A stretch of DNA of 64,000 nt from an uncultured Prevotella sp. (GTDB taxonomy: Bacteria; Bacteroidota; Bacteroidia; Bacteroidales; Bacteroidaceae). Under the pieces are notes generated by a model. That model was not told the origin of the DNA. It searched no databases and worked only from the letters and a program-made list of their open reading frames with translations. Positions within the stretch are counted from its first letter, which is position 1. Each line of letters opens with the position of its first letter. The DNA lies in contig CAJOEC010000011.1 in NCBI GenBank assembly GCA_905233425.1, forward strand, positions 125,162 through 189,161, given 5' to 3'. Positions 34,719 to 42,913 of the stretch are shown here, piece by piece. A program made the translations under genes and the position numbers.

Positions 34719-34862
34719 ACCGAGAGGAATAATTGGCTGTTTTCTGACAAAACCGAGAGGAATAATTGGCCGTTTTCTGATAAAACCGAGAGGAATAATT
34801 GGCCGTTTTCTGATAAAACCGAGAGGAATAATTGGCTGTTTTCTGACAAAACCGAGAGGAAT
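34719..34862. repeat. 33-bp tandem repeat, four units and a partial
   Basis: Units begin at 34719, 34752, 34785, 34818 and 34851 with ACCGAGAGGAATAATTGG. They differ at two positions only (GGCTG/GGCCG and CTGACA/CTGATA). The period is codon-compatible, so open frames appear in several phases, but none has gene-like context. Confidence 0.95.
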
Positions 34863-34870
34863 ACGCAGCA

Positions 34871-34911
34871 AATGCCGGAACACTCCCTGAGTCGGGGGTG
34901 TTCCGGCATTT
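34871..34911. terminator. Strong hairpin after the cohesin/peptide operon
   Basis: AATGCCGGAACAC pairs with GTGTTCCGGCATT in a 13-bp perfect stem. It is the likely 3' end of the minus-strand operon that ends at 34979. The T-tract is weak. Confidence 0.7.
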
Positions 34912-34978
34912 CTGCTGTCTGTGTTCTAAAATAACGGATGGACTCTAATCTGTTTCGTCTTCAAAGTCCTTGTCCGCT

Positions 34979-35176
34979 TCATTCTTCCTGTTCCTCTTCG
35001 TCCTCCCACACGTCGCGGCGATACTTTCTTGAGGCTGGGTCAAGCTCGCCATCCTCGTCCACTCCGCCGTAGTCGATGTCCTTGTCTGAAGAGGTGACGC
35101 CCTCAGAGGCGCAGACGATGGTTGCCGTCCCAATGTATGCCACCATGACCGATGGCTCAATATATGTTTTCTTCAT
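34979..35176 (-). CDS. Small acidic peptide of the MKKTYIEP type
   Basis: A 65-residue protein starting MKKTYIEPSVMVAYIGTA, then ICASEG-like sequence (IVCASEG) and a very acidic tail (SSDKDIDYGG, DVWEDEEEQEE). Short proteins opening MKKxYIxP are common in Prevotella and Bacteroides and have no assigned function. It starts 19 bases after the stop of the cohesin-like gene, so it belongs to the same transcript. There is no usual signal peptide, but a leader-like N-terminus with a Cys followed by an acidic C-terminal half would also suit a precursor peptide. The longer frame from 35224 overlaps the upstream gene. Confidence 0.6.
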   Translation of the reverse strand: MKKTYIEPSVMVAYIGTATIVCASEGVTSSDKDIDYGGVDEDGELDPASRKYRRDVWEDEEEQEE

Positions 35177-35195
35177 AATCACTGTCCTCCTTTCT

Positions 35196-36386
35196 TTACT
35201 TGATAACCTTTTTGCCATTGACAATAATCAGTCCTTTCCCCGACTGTGAGCTGACCTTGCGACCCTGTAGGTCGTAGGCCTTTTCCGTCTGTTGTGCTCC
35301 AGTCGCAATATCCATGACACCGTTGGCATCACCGCCAAAACTCATGCTGATGTGCCTTGCGTCGTAGCTTTCCTCGAAGTCGGGCAGCAGGTCGTAAAAG
35401 TTGAAATAGGCGCGGTAGCCCTTCATCGTCGTCTCGCCTACAGAATACCAGAACTGGTTGCCGTAGAGGAACAGAGTGCCCCAGTCGAGCACGGTGCCGG
35501 CAACGTATGTCCCCACCATCTGCCGTGGCTGGTTATGGCGGCGGCTCGTGTCGAAGTCCACAATGGCCTCCTGCGGGTCAATGTCCACACCGTCGACGGT
35601 GAACTCCGTCACTTTCTCGCCCACCTTTATTATATAAGGGTGGTTGGCCTCAATGGCCGTGACATCGGTGAAATTCACGTTGATATTCTCGCCGTCGTCG
35701 CTCACCTCATAGTCGTTGAAGTCGCCTATCTGCACGTCATCGCCAAAGGCATCCTTCGTCTGAGCCTCTGTCATGGCAAAAGGCAGGCAGATTGTGCTCC
35801 ACTCGTTAGCCTTGATTGTACGCTTCACACGGACATTGGCATTCTCCTCTGCTTCAGGGGCAGTAGTCGAGGTCTCGTCGAGGATGGTGCGGAATTCAGT
35901 GATGTTTACCATGAAGTCCACGTCAGCAAGATTCTCACCTTGTGAGTCTGCCGTGCGTGTGAACTCACAGGCCGTGATGCTTGCGGGAAGCGACGAGCCG
36001 AGCGTCAGGCTGGCATCGGCCACCACGGTTACGCGCAGCAGCGGCCCGCTGGTGGGCATGGAGAGGCTGGTCTCGTCTGTAGAATAGCAGGTGAACTTAT
36101 AGTTCCCGTTTGAAGAAAGCAGATTGCCAGTTACAACATGGTTGCCTTCAAATGCCCGTTCCACAATGGGCTTGCCTTCGTCATCGGACAACAACGACAG
36201 CCCGTCGGGTAATGACAGCTGTAATTCAAAGGCTGTGAACTCCGTGTCAAACTCGCAGCCAATCTCAATGGTGGCCTGTCCGCCTTGAGGCACGCTGACG
36301 TCGCTTACCGTCAGCCGGTTGTCGGCCATAGCCTGCCCCATGCAGAGGAGGCAGGCAGAAAGCAAAAGAATAATGTTTTTCTTCAT
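35196..36386 (-). CDS. Secreted cohesin-like protein with C-terminal tail
   Basis: A 396-residue exported protein (signal peptide MKKNIILLLSACLLCMGQAMA). Residues about 25-165 resemble a cohesin-type beta sandwich (VSVPQGGQATIEIGCEF, FTAFELQLSLPDGLSL). Residues 190-340 form a beta-rich domain (WSTICLPFAMTEAQ) often seen in Prevotella surface proteins. The end reads AYDLQGRKVSS then GLIIVNGKKVIK, a terminal strand like that on the protein at 2271-4670. It is encoded between a BIG2/dockerin protein and a small acidic peptide on one strand. Confidence 0.75.
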   Translation of the reverse strand: MKKNIILLLSACLLCMGQAMADNRLTVSDVSVPQGGQATIEIGCEFDTEFTAFELQLSLPDGLSLLSDDEGKPIVERAFEGNHVVTGNLLSSNGNYKFTCYSTDETSLSMPTSGPLLRVTVVADASLTLGSSLPASITACEFTRTADSQGENLADVDFMVNITEFRTILDETSTTAPEAEENANVRVKRTIKANEWSTICLPFAMTEAQTKDAFGDDVQIGDFNDYEVSDDGENINVNFTDVTAIEANHPYIIKVGEKVTEFTVDGVDIDPQEAIVDFDTSRRHNQPRQMVGTYVAGTVLDWGTLFLYGNQFWYSVGETTMKGYRAYFNFYDLLPDFEESYDARHISMSFGGDANGVMDIATGAQQTEKAYDLQGRKVSSQSGKGLIIVNGKKVIK

Positions 36387-36447
36387 TGTTCTATTATTAT
36401 AAGTGTTTCATTTAATGATTCATGGCAGCAATCCGCCATTTCCGATA

Positions 36448-37935
36448 TTATCTTCCAAGGATGATGTCTATCACCTGCACCAGGTCGGTGATGGTCACCT
36501 TGCCGTCGCCGTTCAGGTCGGCTACCTTGCGGATGAACTGCGCGGGTTCCTCCTCCAGGATGTAGCTGTTCATGCTGATGACATCGGTCACGCTGACGCG
36601 CCCGTCGCCGTTTACGTCGCCCATCACGGCCTCGGTGACGGTCAGCGTGGCGGTGCTGTTCTTCGGGTGGATGTCCTCATAGACGTTGCCCGCCTTCTTC
36701 ACCGTCATCTCAATGTCCTTGATGGTCATGGTGTAGGTGCCCACGGCCACGTTGTCGGCCACATCGATGGTGATGGTCATGCCATCGCCGTTGGCCTGGC
36801 TGATGGCGCGGCTACCCTGCGGCGTCACCACGAAGCGGTAGAGACCATCGCTCACCTTGCTCGATGAGATACTATGGGTGTTCACGGCATTGCCCGTCAG
36901 CTGAGCCAACAACTTGCCGTCTTTCTCACCCACGGTCACGCCAGCAGGCAACTGCAAGTCGAACTGGAAGCCCATGATGGTCTCCTCGTTGGTCAGCAGT
37001 ACGTTAAGCGTGCCCCGTCCACCGCTGCACTGCGTCATGTCCGTCACCGTCAGTTTATTGTTCTTCTCCACGGTTATCAGGCACGATGCTGTCTTACCGC
37101 TGCCATCATTGGCCGTCGCCTTTACCTGGCAAGTACCGGAGCCGACGGCAGTCACCAGTCCGCCCTCGCTCACCACGGCCACCGCCTCGTTGGTGCTGCT
37201 CCAGGTCACGCTTTTGTCCGTGGCGTTGTCAGGGGCGATGGTTGCTTCCAACTGTAGTTTCTCACTGACGGTCAGATCCACCTCGGTCTTATTAAGATTG
37301 ATACTACTAACTAATACTGGGTTCACTGTTACTACACACTGTGCGGAAACGCCATTATGAGCAGTGCAGGTAATGGTAGTGATGCCTACACCAACAGCAT
37401 TAACTTTGCCATCGTTAGATACTGTAGCTACTAAGGTGTTGCTGCTATTCCAAGTCAGTGTAGTTTCAGCACCAGACTGAATGACCGTAGGCGTTATCGT
37501 TTCTTCTTCCCCTAATAGCATGGAAAGTGTTTGTGGAATATTTATCGAAATAACATCTACGACTGTTATGTTGTATGTATATGTGTTGTTGTTAGTTCTA
37601 CTCGTTCTGCCATCATCGTATGAATATTTCACTTTAAAAGTATGATTTCCTGTTTTTTGCAGTGTTACTTCATAGGTATAATAAGTTTCATAAGAGGTGC
37701 TGCTATTAAAGACATGCTCATGCGGTATTATAGAAAAAGCATTTGCATCAGATAACGTATAGGTTAAATTATAAACATGTGGACCATAGTAGGAAGTATT
37801 GGCGATTCCCAAATCTGAAGCTATGTCTATTATGATAGTATTCCCTTTCGTAACGGTCAGATTCTTTCCTGAATCAGTTGCACTTACTGTCAACACAAAC
37901 AAAGAACACGCCAAAAACAATAATATTCTTTTCAT
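36448..37935 (-). CDS. Secreted BIG2 / cohesin-like / dockerin protein
   Basis: A 495-residue exported protein with signal peptide (MKRILLFLACSLFVLTVSA). Two bacterial Ig-like (BIG2) domains span about 130-290 (LTWNSSNTLVATVSNDGKV; SVTWSSTNEAVAVV). A cohesin-like sandwich follows at about 293-430 (IMGFQFDLQLPAGVTV). A two-repeat type I dockerin ends it: GDVNGDGRVSVTDVISMNSY and DLNGDGKVTITDLVQVID. Cohesin and dockerin together in one chain could allow self-assembly or binding to the downstream cohesin-like protein. It has a long untranslated leader. Confidence 0.85.
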   Translation of the reverse strand: MKRILLFLACSLFVLTVSATDSGKNLTVTKGNTIIIDIASDLGIANTSYYGPHVYNLTYTLSDANAFSIIPHEHVFNSSTSYETYYTYEVTLQKTGNHTFKVKYSYDDGRTSRTNNNTYTYNITVVDVISINIPQTLSMLLGEEETITPTVIQSGAETTLTWNSSNTLVATVSNDGKVNAVGVGITTITCTAHNGVSAQCVVTVNPVLVSSINLNKTEVDLTVSEKLQLEATIAPDNATDKSVTWSSTNEAVAVVSEGGLVTAVGSGTCQVKATANDGSGKTASCLITVEKNNKLTVTDMTQCSGGRGTLNVLLTNEETIMGFQFDLQLPAGVTVGEKDGKLLAQLTGNAVNTHSISSSKVSDGLYRFVVTPQGSRAISQANGDGMTITIDVADNVAVGTYTMTIKDIEMTVKKAGNVYEDIHPKNSTATLTVTEAVMGDVNGDGRVSVTDVISMNSYILEEEPAQFIRKVADLNGDGKVTITDLVQVIDIILGR

Positions 37936-38326
37936 AATTTCTATTTCTGCCTCCCCGCCCCCAGATTCGGCCTTTAAAAGTTATTGGATTGTTTTAGATA
38001 CGACATATAAAAAGATGTGGGAACCATACTCTGCTACTACTCGTCCCACTATCTGAGGCTCTTGCATGCCCACACGGATTGAACGAGCAAGCATAGACCC
38101 CACAATGATATGAAAGCACACGCATACACATAAGTATAATACGTGACTACGTAATCACATCATGTAGGCATCTACCTCTTGCCATGTTCATTGACCGTGT
38201 AGAAGGTTGCAAGATTTCAGATAGTCAAGAACAAAGCGTTGAAAGTAAACGCCTTTTATTATGTCGTGACCCTCACGGAGTGTCGGCCTGTCCGGACGTG
38301 GCCGCGCTTCTTTGAACTCTGAGAGT
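37936..38326 (-). ncRNA. Long structured-looking 5' leader of the dockerin gene
   Basis: Between the promoter at 38333-38340 and the ATG at 37935 lie about 390 bases without a reading frame. On the minus strand there are clear hairpin candidates: GTGGGA...TCCCAC around 38013-38045, GTGATTACGTAGTCAC at about 38142-38157, and GCGGCC...GGCC in the promoter-proximal repeat. Leaders in this genome are otherwise about 20-110 bases. It may be a cis-regulatory RNA or carry a separate small RNA. I recognise no known class. Confidence 0.35.
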
Positions 38327-38332
38327 CGGCTG
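38240..38332. repeat. 93-bp direct repeat, copy A
   Basis: Nearly identical to 39419-39512, with changes mainly in the TCGTGACCCTCACGG region. It contains CGGCCTGTCCGGACGTGGCC and GAACTCTGAGAGTC dyads. This copy begins the transcribed leader of the dockerin gene. The pair brackets the two decayed toxin-antitoxin modules. Confidence 0.9.
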
Positions 38333-38340
38333 CAAAAATA
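38333..38340 (-). promoter_or_regulatory. -7 box upstream of the long leader
   Basis: Minus-strand TATTTTTGCAGCC immediately beside direct repeat A. It is the only good -7 box found between 37936 and 38420. Confidence 0.6.
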
Positions 38341-38421
38341 CGACGAAAAATCCGAACCGCAAAGCGATTCGGACTATATTTAAGAAACTTTAAGCAAATG
38401 CTTTTCTGTTTTTGGGGGAAA

Positions 38422-38536
38422 TCATCCTATTCTCTTTGTTAGCCTGACAGGGTTGCACCTACAATCCCAAATGTCATCAATCCAAATGTTTTCTGAAGTG
38501 ACATGGTATATTATCCTGTAGTTTTCAGTAATAGTC
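38422..38536 (-). pseudogene. C-terminal remnant of a RelE/ParE-type toxin
   Basis: Directly after the stop of the antitoxin-like gene, the frame reads ITENYRIIYHVTSENIWIDD then IWDCRCNPVRLTKRIG and stop. This is the last beta strands and tail of RelE/ParE toxins. It has no start codon, and the N-terminal two thirds are missing, so it is a decayed toxin. Confidence 0.6.
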
Positions 38537-38537
38537 T

Positions 38538-38834
38538 TTAGTAAATCGCAGCCTCATACTTTCTTGCCCTTTGTCTGGCTTCCGTCAAGACATCCTCCCA
38601 GTCATATACTTCCCCGTTTTCTATTTCGCGTTCTGCCTCTTCAATCCGCTCTATTGCCTCTTCGTATGTGGCAGGACCAATAAATGGGGTAATAATACTG
38701 CATTCGTCTGTTATACCATCCTCCACATCGTATGCTGAGACCTTATTATATGCCACAGCTTCCATAGGTTCAGCTGCCTTCATGCAGCCGTAGCCGTCCT
38801 CCTCTTCAATTATTGGGTATTTCTTTTCTTCCAT
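38538..38834 (-). CDS. Antitoxin-like protein, partner toxin truncated
   Basis: A 98-residue acidic protein starting MEEKKYPIIEEEDGYGCM. The C-terminal helix EAIERIEEAEREIENGEVYDWEDVLTEARQ follows the pattern of RelB/ParD-like antitoxins (ExEIxxGxxxxWEDV). It ends at the exact point where a toxin fragment begins. I chose Met at 38834; the open frame from 38918 includes repeat-derived sequence and lies before the -7 box at 38973 would suggest. As an orphan antitoxin it may still regulate its own promoter. Confidence 0.55.
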   Translation of the reverse strand: MEEKKYPIIEEEDGYGCMKAAEPMEAVAYNKVSAYDVEDGITDECSIITPFIGPATYEEAIERIEEAEREIENGEVYDWEDVLTEARQRARKYEAAIY

Positions 38835-38972
38835 AGTCGTTAAACGCCTTTCCTTTCGGCTGTCCTTACAAGCGGTGTTCTCAGCCTCAGGTGTTCCATC
38901 GATGTCTTGACACTGCACTGCCCTTGGAAGGGCACCGGGCTGGCACGGGGCCTGCCCCTACAGTGTCGAGTA

Positions 38973-38980
38973 CAAAAATA
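38973..38980 (-). promoter_or_regulatory. -7 box of the orphan antitoxin
   Basis: Minus-strand TATTTTTG; the leader to 38834 is about 130 bases and contains GC-rich dyads (GGGCTGGCACGGGGCCTGCC). The rest of 38835-39049 holds only repeat sequence, including the CCGAACCGCAAAGCGATTCG hairpin at 38993. Confidence 0.5.
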
Positions 38981-39049
38981 CGATGAAAAATCCGAACCGC
39001 AAAGCGATTCGGATTCTAATGATACATATTTAAAGATATTTAACGGTTT

Positions 39050-39277
39050 TCAGAGGCAGTATCCCATACGTTCCAGCATTGTCTTATCAGACAAATAAGT
39101 GTTCTTTATGTATTCAATGTTGATTGCCTCGTCTGAAACGGAATAGATGACCTTGATTTTCTTAATGACCAACAGCCCATGTAGTTCAAATCCCACTTTC
39201 TCTGATATAGGTTCAATGGGAGCGGCTTCAGCAAGGCTCAGCGACGCTGGTGCCGACCATCGTATCTCTAAATTCAT
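39050..39277 (-). pseudogene. RelE/ParE toxin with internal deletion
   Basis: The 75-codon frame opens like a toxin (MNLEIRWSAPASLSLAEAA) and then jumps to the C-terminal half (EPISEKVGFELHGLLVIKKI, VIYSVSDEAINIEYIKNTYL). The usual length is about 95-100 residues; the long central helices are absent. It is in frame, so a protein could be made, but the core helices needed for a stable fold are gone. It overlaps the antitoxin ORF by 50 bases. Confidence 0.6.
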
Positions 39278-39407
39278 ACAACCTTTGGTCTAAAAAACGT
39301 TCTGCATCTTCCTGTGAGTAAGTTCTTCCCGCCATCACGTCGGCGTGACTTCTCTTCAGTATGGCAATTAAAGCTTCTTCGTCTGTCATTATAGTTCTCA
39401 TATCCAT
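39228..39407 (-). CDS. Small antitoxin-like protein
   Basis: A 59-residue frame: MDMRTIMTDEEALIAILKRS, then HADVMAGRTYSQEDAERFLD, then QRLYEFRDTMVGTSVAEPC. The MAGRTYSQEDAERF stretch fits the RelB/DinJ-like pattern of an antitoxin C-terminal arm. Its end overlaps the deleted toxin by 50 bases, suggesting the deletion or a frameshift moved its stop. It is read here directly from the sequence because it is short. Confidence 0.55.
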   Translation of the reverse strand: MDMRTIMTDEEALIAILKRSHADVMAGRTYSQEDAERFLDQRLYEFRDTMVGTSVAEPC

Positions 39408-39418
39408 AATCCTCTATT

Positions 39419-39512
39419 TGAAAGTAAACGCCTTTTGTTATGTCGTGGCTCTCATGGAGTGTCGGCCTGTCCGGACGTGGCCGCGCTTCTTTGAACTCTG
39501 AGAGTCGGGCTG
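39419..39512. repeat. 93-bp direct repeat, copy B
   Basis: Second copy of 38240-38332 in the same orientation, 1.18 kb away, directly after the Rpn gene on the minus strand. Confidence 0.9.
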
Positions 39513-39528
39513 TTTTTTCTTCTTATGT

Positions 39529-40416
39529 TTATAGGTTTTCTATTTCCTCAACACCCAGGCCTGTGTACTTTGCTATTGTATTCACTGGCAAGTTGTCAGC
39601 TTTCATTTGGCGTGCAGCATCAATGGCCTTGGTGTGTTCACCTTCAGAGCGGCCTTTCTCCATGCCTTTCTCCATGCCCTCTGCCAAACCAGAGGCATGG
39701 CCCTCCATCCATTGGCCTTCCATCACGGCCACGGTATCGCGGAACTTACGCAGATTTTCGTCGTAAATCTCCCGCTCTTTCTTTGACAGCGAGGCCACAT
39801 CGGCCACGCTTGCCAGTTTTTGGAACACAGCATCCTGTGCCAGCCACGGCATTCTTTTCAACACTTCCATATTCTTCAGTACATAAATAAGTTTGTCAAA
39901 TAACGTCTCACACTCTTCCACTGACTTCGTGAAGCACGGCATCTGCAGGAACACCAGCCGCATCTTGTCGCTGAAGGGGACTTTGTGCCGCAAGTCCATT
40001 AGTCCCACGTCTGTGCGGAACTCATCGCCGAGACTCCTCATCTTGAAGTTCATCAGGGCCACAATATACACAGCCTTCACGTCGCTGTAGTGCCACTCTG
40101 CGCCCGGTGTCCCCTGGTTGGAAATGGAGCGGGCCAGATAGTAAACGCAACGGTTCTTGAAGAACGACTGACTCTTGTACTGCATCTCCACGATGATGTG
40201 CTCGCCGCCGTCCACCTCACAATACACGTCGTAAATTAGCGACTTGTCGTCTGCCGACTCCCCGGGTTGTTCCTTGTCGAGCAATTTCAGGTCGGTTATA
40301 GTCCGCTCACCATCTAACAGACAGTTGAGGAACTTGACAAGTATCGGTTTCGACACCTCCTGCCCAAAGATGCGCTTGAAGCCGATGTCAGTGAACGGGT
40401 TTATGAACTTTGCCAT
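39529..40416 (-). CDS. Rpn-family PD-(D/E)xK nuclease
   Basis: A 295-residue protein of the recombination-promoting nuclease/putative transposase family. MAKFINPFTDIGFKRIFGQE is the typical start, followed by LIYDVYCEVDGGEHIIVEMQYKSQ, giving the nuclease residues Asp, Glu and the Q-x-K step. The C-terminal half has a Gly-Lys-Glu-rich helical segment (GLAEGMEKGMEKGRSEG) as in many family members. Met at 40416 is chosen because the longer frame precedes the promoter. These genes are common in multiple copies in Bacteroidota; here it stands beside decayed TA modules. Confidence 0.88.
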   Translation of the reverse strand: MAKFINPFTDIGFKRIFGQEVSKPILVKFLNCLLDGERTITDLKLLDKEQPGESADDKSLIYDVYCEVDGGEHIIVEMQYKSQSFFKNRCVYYLARSISNQGTPGAEWHYSDVKAVYIVALMNFKMRSLGDEFRTDVGLMDLRHKVPFSDKMRLVFLQMPCFTKSVEECETLFDKLIYVLKNMEVLKRMPWLAQDAVFQKLASVADVASLSKKEREIYDENLRKFRDTVAVMEGQWMEGHASGLAEGMEKGMEKGRSEGEHTKAIDAARQMKADNLPVNTIAKYTGLGVEEIENL

Positions 40417-40455
40417 AATCAAATAAAAATGTGCGTGCATCGCAATGCATGGGTG

Positions 40456-40463
40456 CAAAGATA
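40456..40463 (-). promoter_or_regulatory. -7 box of the Rpn gene
   Basis: Minus-strand TATCTTTGCACCC about 40 bases before Met at 40416. Confidence 0.75.
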
Positions 40464-40609
40464 CGAACAAAAATCCGAACCGCCAAGCGATTCGGATATT
40501 TTTTCAAAACTTTATCAAATTGTCATCAAATAATAGGAACCAACAAAGAAAAGTGCGGGAAAATGAACAAGTAATGAGAAAAATGGAAGGGAAATCAAAA
40601 AAGTTTTGT

Positions 40610-40617
40610 TACCTTTG
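40610..40617 (+). promoter_or_regulatory. -7 box directly before the patatin gene (leaderless)
   Basis: TACCTTTGCACCCG ends three bases before the ATG at 40624. The predicted start of transcription falls on or within a base or two of the start codon. Confidence 0.75.
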
Positions 40618-40623
40618 CACCCG

Positions 40624-42828
40624 ATGAAAAAAGCTGTATGTTTGTTGTTGGCCGTACTGGCCGTTTTGTCATTGTCGGCTGCTGAGCGCAAGAAGGTGGC
40701 CGTGGTCTTGAGCGGTGGCGGTGCGAAGGGAATGGCGCACATCGGTGCGCTGAAGGTTATTGAACGTGCAGGTCTGCCGATTGACATGGTCGTAGGCACA
40801 TCGATGGGCAGCCTTTTGGGCGGCCTCTATGCCATAGGGTATAATGCCGACGCGCTCGACTCATTGGTGCATGAGCTTGACTGGAGCTATCTGCTCACCG
40901 ACCGCGAGAACATGAGCCGCCAGAGCCTTACCGACCGCAGGAAGCAGAACACATATATCATTTCACACGGACTGACAATCGGCAGACAGAAGGACAACTC
41001 AGGCGGCTTCATCAAGGGCAAGAACATCAACATGCTGCTCGAGAAGCTGTGCATGGGCTACACCGACTCCATCAGCTTCGACAGTCTTCCCATCCCCTTT
41101 GCCTGTGTGGCGACAAATCTTGTGGACAATTCCGAGGTGGACTTCCACTCCGGCTGTCTGCCCCAGGCGCTGAGGGCGTCGATGGCAATCCCGGCCGTGT
41201 TCTCGCCGGTACGCATCGGCAAGATGGTGCTCGTTGACGGCGGGCTTACCAACAACTACCCCGTGGACGTGGCAAGGAAGATGGGAGCCGACATCGTCAT
41301 CGGCGTCACCGTGCAGGACTCGTTGCGTTCGGCTGACGGACTGGGCAGCACATTCAACGTATTGATGCAGGTAGTCGACTTCAACACTCTGAACAAGTAC
41401 GAGGAGAACATCGCCGACACCGACCTCCATATCCGTGTGAACCCCTCGGGTTATTCTTCGGCCAGCTTCAACTCTGCCGCCGTCGACACGCTCATGAACC
41501 GTGGCGAAGTTGAGGCCATGCGCCACTGGGACGACATGATGTCCCTGAAGCAGGTCATCGGTATCGACTCCACCTTCCGTCCCGTAAGGCTGCAACCGCT
41601 GCGCCCCAGGGTGATGACGGAAAGGGTGCACCTCACAGGCTTCACCTTCGAGAACATGACTCCCCAGGACGAGGCCTTCCTGCGGGCAAAGTTCCGCCTC
41701 AACCGCCTCGACAGCATCTCCAGCCGCGAAGAGGAGGAGATCACCACGTCGATGCGAGTCGACCTGTTCTTCCAGACAGCCACCTCACACTTGGTGGAAG
41801 AGACTGACGGATACCGCTTGGTGCTGACGGCCGGCAACCGGAAGACCAGCCAGGTGAACGTCGGACTGCGCTTCGACAACGAGGAGATGGTGGCAATGCA
41901 GGTGAATGCCAATCTGCCACTGAAGAAGACGCTCGCCGTCAGTTCAGACATCACTGTGCGACTGGGCAAGCGTATCATGGCCGGCGGCGACCTCATATTC
42001 CACCCCCGTGCTCTGCGACTGACCCGCCCTGCCATCTCCTACTATTTCCACCACAACGACATTGATGTCTATTACAAGGGCAAACGTGAATACAGCGTGC
42101 TCTACAACTGGCACCGGGCATTGGCCGATCCGGTGAACATCTCCGTCCGCAATTTCACCTTCAATGCGGGGCTGCGCTGGGACTATTACCATTTCCTCAA
42201 CAAGATGAAGACCGAGGATTCGCGCCATGTGGAGTTCGAGAACTCGCATTACTACATCTGGCAGGCACGGATGGAGTTCAACTCGGAGGACCACTGGTAT
42301 TTCCCGACACGTGGAGGCCGGTTCATGGCCCGCTATGCCTATATCACCGACAATTTCACGCAGCTTGACAATCACCGTGGCATTTCCGACGCCTCTGTGT
42401 CGTGGCGCAAGTCGATGACCCTTGGCGAGCGGTTCACCATTGAGCCAATGCTCTATGGCCGTATGCTTTTCGGCACCGACATCCCCCACATCTTCGGCAA
42501 CATCGTCGGCGGAACGACTTTCGGCCATTATGTGGAGCAGCAGATGCCTATGGCCGGACTGGGCAATGTGGAATATGCCGAGCGTCATTTTGCCGCCTTC
42601 CAGCTGCAGGCCCGTCAGCGGATGGGCAAGAACCATTACGTGAGGCTGTTGGCGGTAGCGGCACAGCATGCCTCTGAGCTGGAGAACCTGATGAAGACCA
42701 AGACCATCATTGGCGGCCAGCTGTCCTACTGCTATGACTCGATGCTGGGCCTGCTCGGAGCCTCCTTCGGATACTCCAACAGGTCCAAGGCCGTAGATTT
42801 CTATTTCAATGTAGGTTTCGTTTTCTAA
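40624..42828 (+). CDS. Patatin-like phospholipase with C-terminal beta barrel
   Basis: A 734-residue outer-membrane protein. After a signal peptide (MKKAVCLLLAVLAVLSLSAA) comes a patatin hydrolase (about 24-230) with oxyanion loop GGGAKG, nucleophile GTSMGS (Ser about 67) and Asp in LVDGGLTNN. A POTRA-like segment (about 330-400) leads to a BamA/surface-antigen-type 16-strand barrel ending GFVF, with the usual terminal aromatic. This is the PlpD-like two-part layout, in which the barrel displays or releases the lipase. The host lipid target is unknown. Confidence 0.9.
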   Translation: MKKAVCLLLAVLAVLSLSAAERKKVAVVLSGGGAKGMAHIGALKVIERAGLPIDMVVGTSMGSLLGGLYAIGYNADALDSLVHELDWSYLLTDRENMSRQSLTDRRKQNTYIISHGLTIGRQKDNSGGFIKGKNINMLLEKLCMGYTDSISFDSLPIPFACVATNLVDNSEVDFHSGCLPQALRASMAIPAVFSPVRIGKMVLVDGGLTNNYPVDVARKMGADIVIGVTVQDSLRSADGLGSTFNVLMQVVDFNTLNKYEENIADTDLHIRVNPSGYSSASFNSAAVDTLMNRGEVEAMRHWDDMMSLKQVIGIDSTFRPVRLQPLRPRVMTERVHLTGFTFENMTPQDEAFLRAKFRLNRLDSISSREEEEITTSMRVDLFFQTATSHLVEETDGYRLVLTAGNRKTSQVNVGLRFDNEEMVAMQVNANLPLKKTLAVSSDITVRLGKRIMAGGDLIFHPRALRLTRPAISYYFHHNDIDVYYKGKREYSVLYNWHRALADPVNISVRNFTFNAGLRWDYYHFLNKMKTEDSRHVEFENSHYYIWQARMEFNSEDHWYFPTRGGRFMARYAYITDNFTQLDNHRGISDASVSWRKSMTLGERFTIEPMLYGRMLFGTDIPHIFGNIVGGTTFGHYVEQQMPMAGLGNVEYAERHFAAFQLQARQRMGKNHYVRLLAVAAQHASELENLMKTKTIIGGQLSYCYDSMLGLLGASFGYSNRSKAVDFYFNVGFVF

Positions 42829-42841
42829 AGGTCACAAAAAA

Positions 42842-42869
42842 CCTGCCCGTACATCACTGTAAGGGCAGG
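42842..42869 (-). terminator. Hairpin terminator of the DUF349 gene
   Basis: CCTGCCC and GGGCAGG stem; on the minus strand it is followed by a TTTTTTG tract. It lies between convergent genes and could serve both. Confidence 0.75.
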
Positions 42870-42913
42870 GAACATGTACAAAAATGAAAAAACTCAATTC
42901 ATCGCAGTTGTTG

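Noticed and set aside
34706..34909. Repeat peptide LSVLSENGQLF on the minus strand
   Set aside because: It is a frame forced open by the 33-bp tandem array, without promoter, signal or family.
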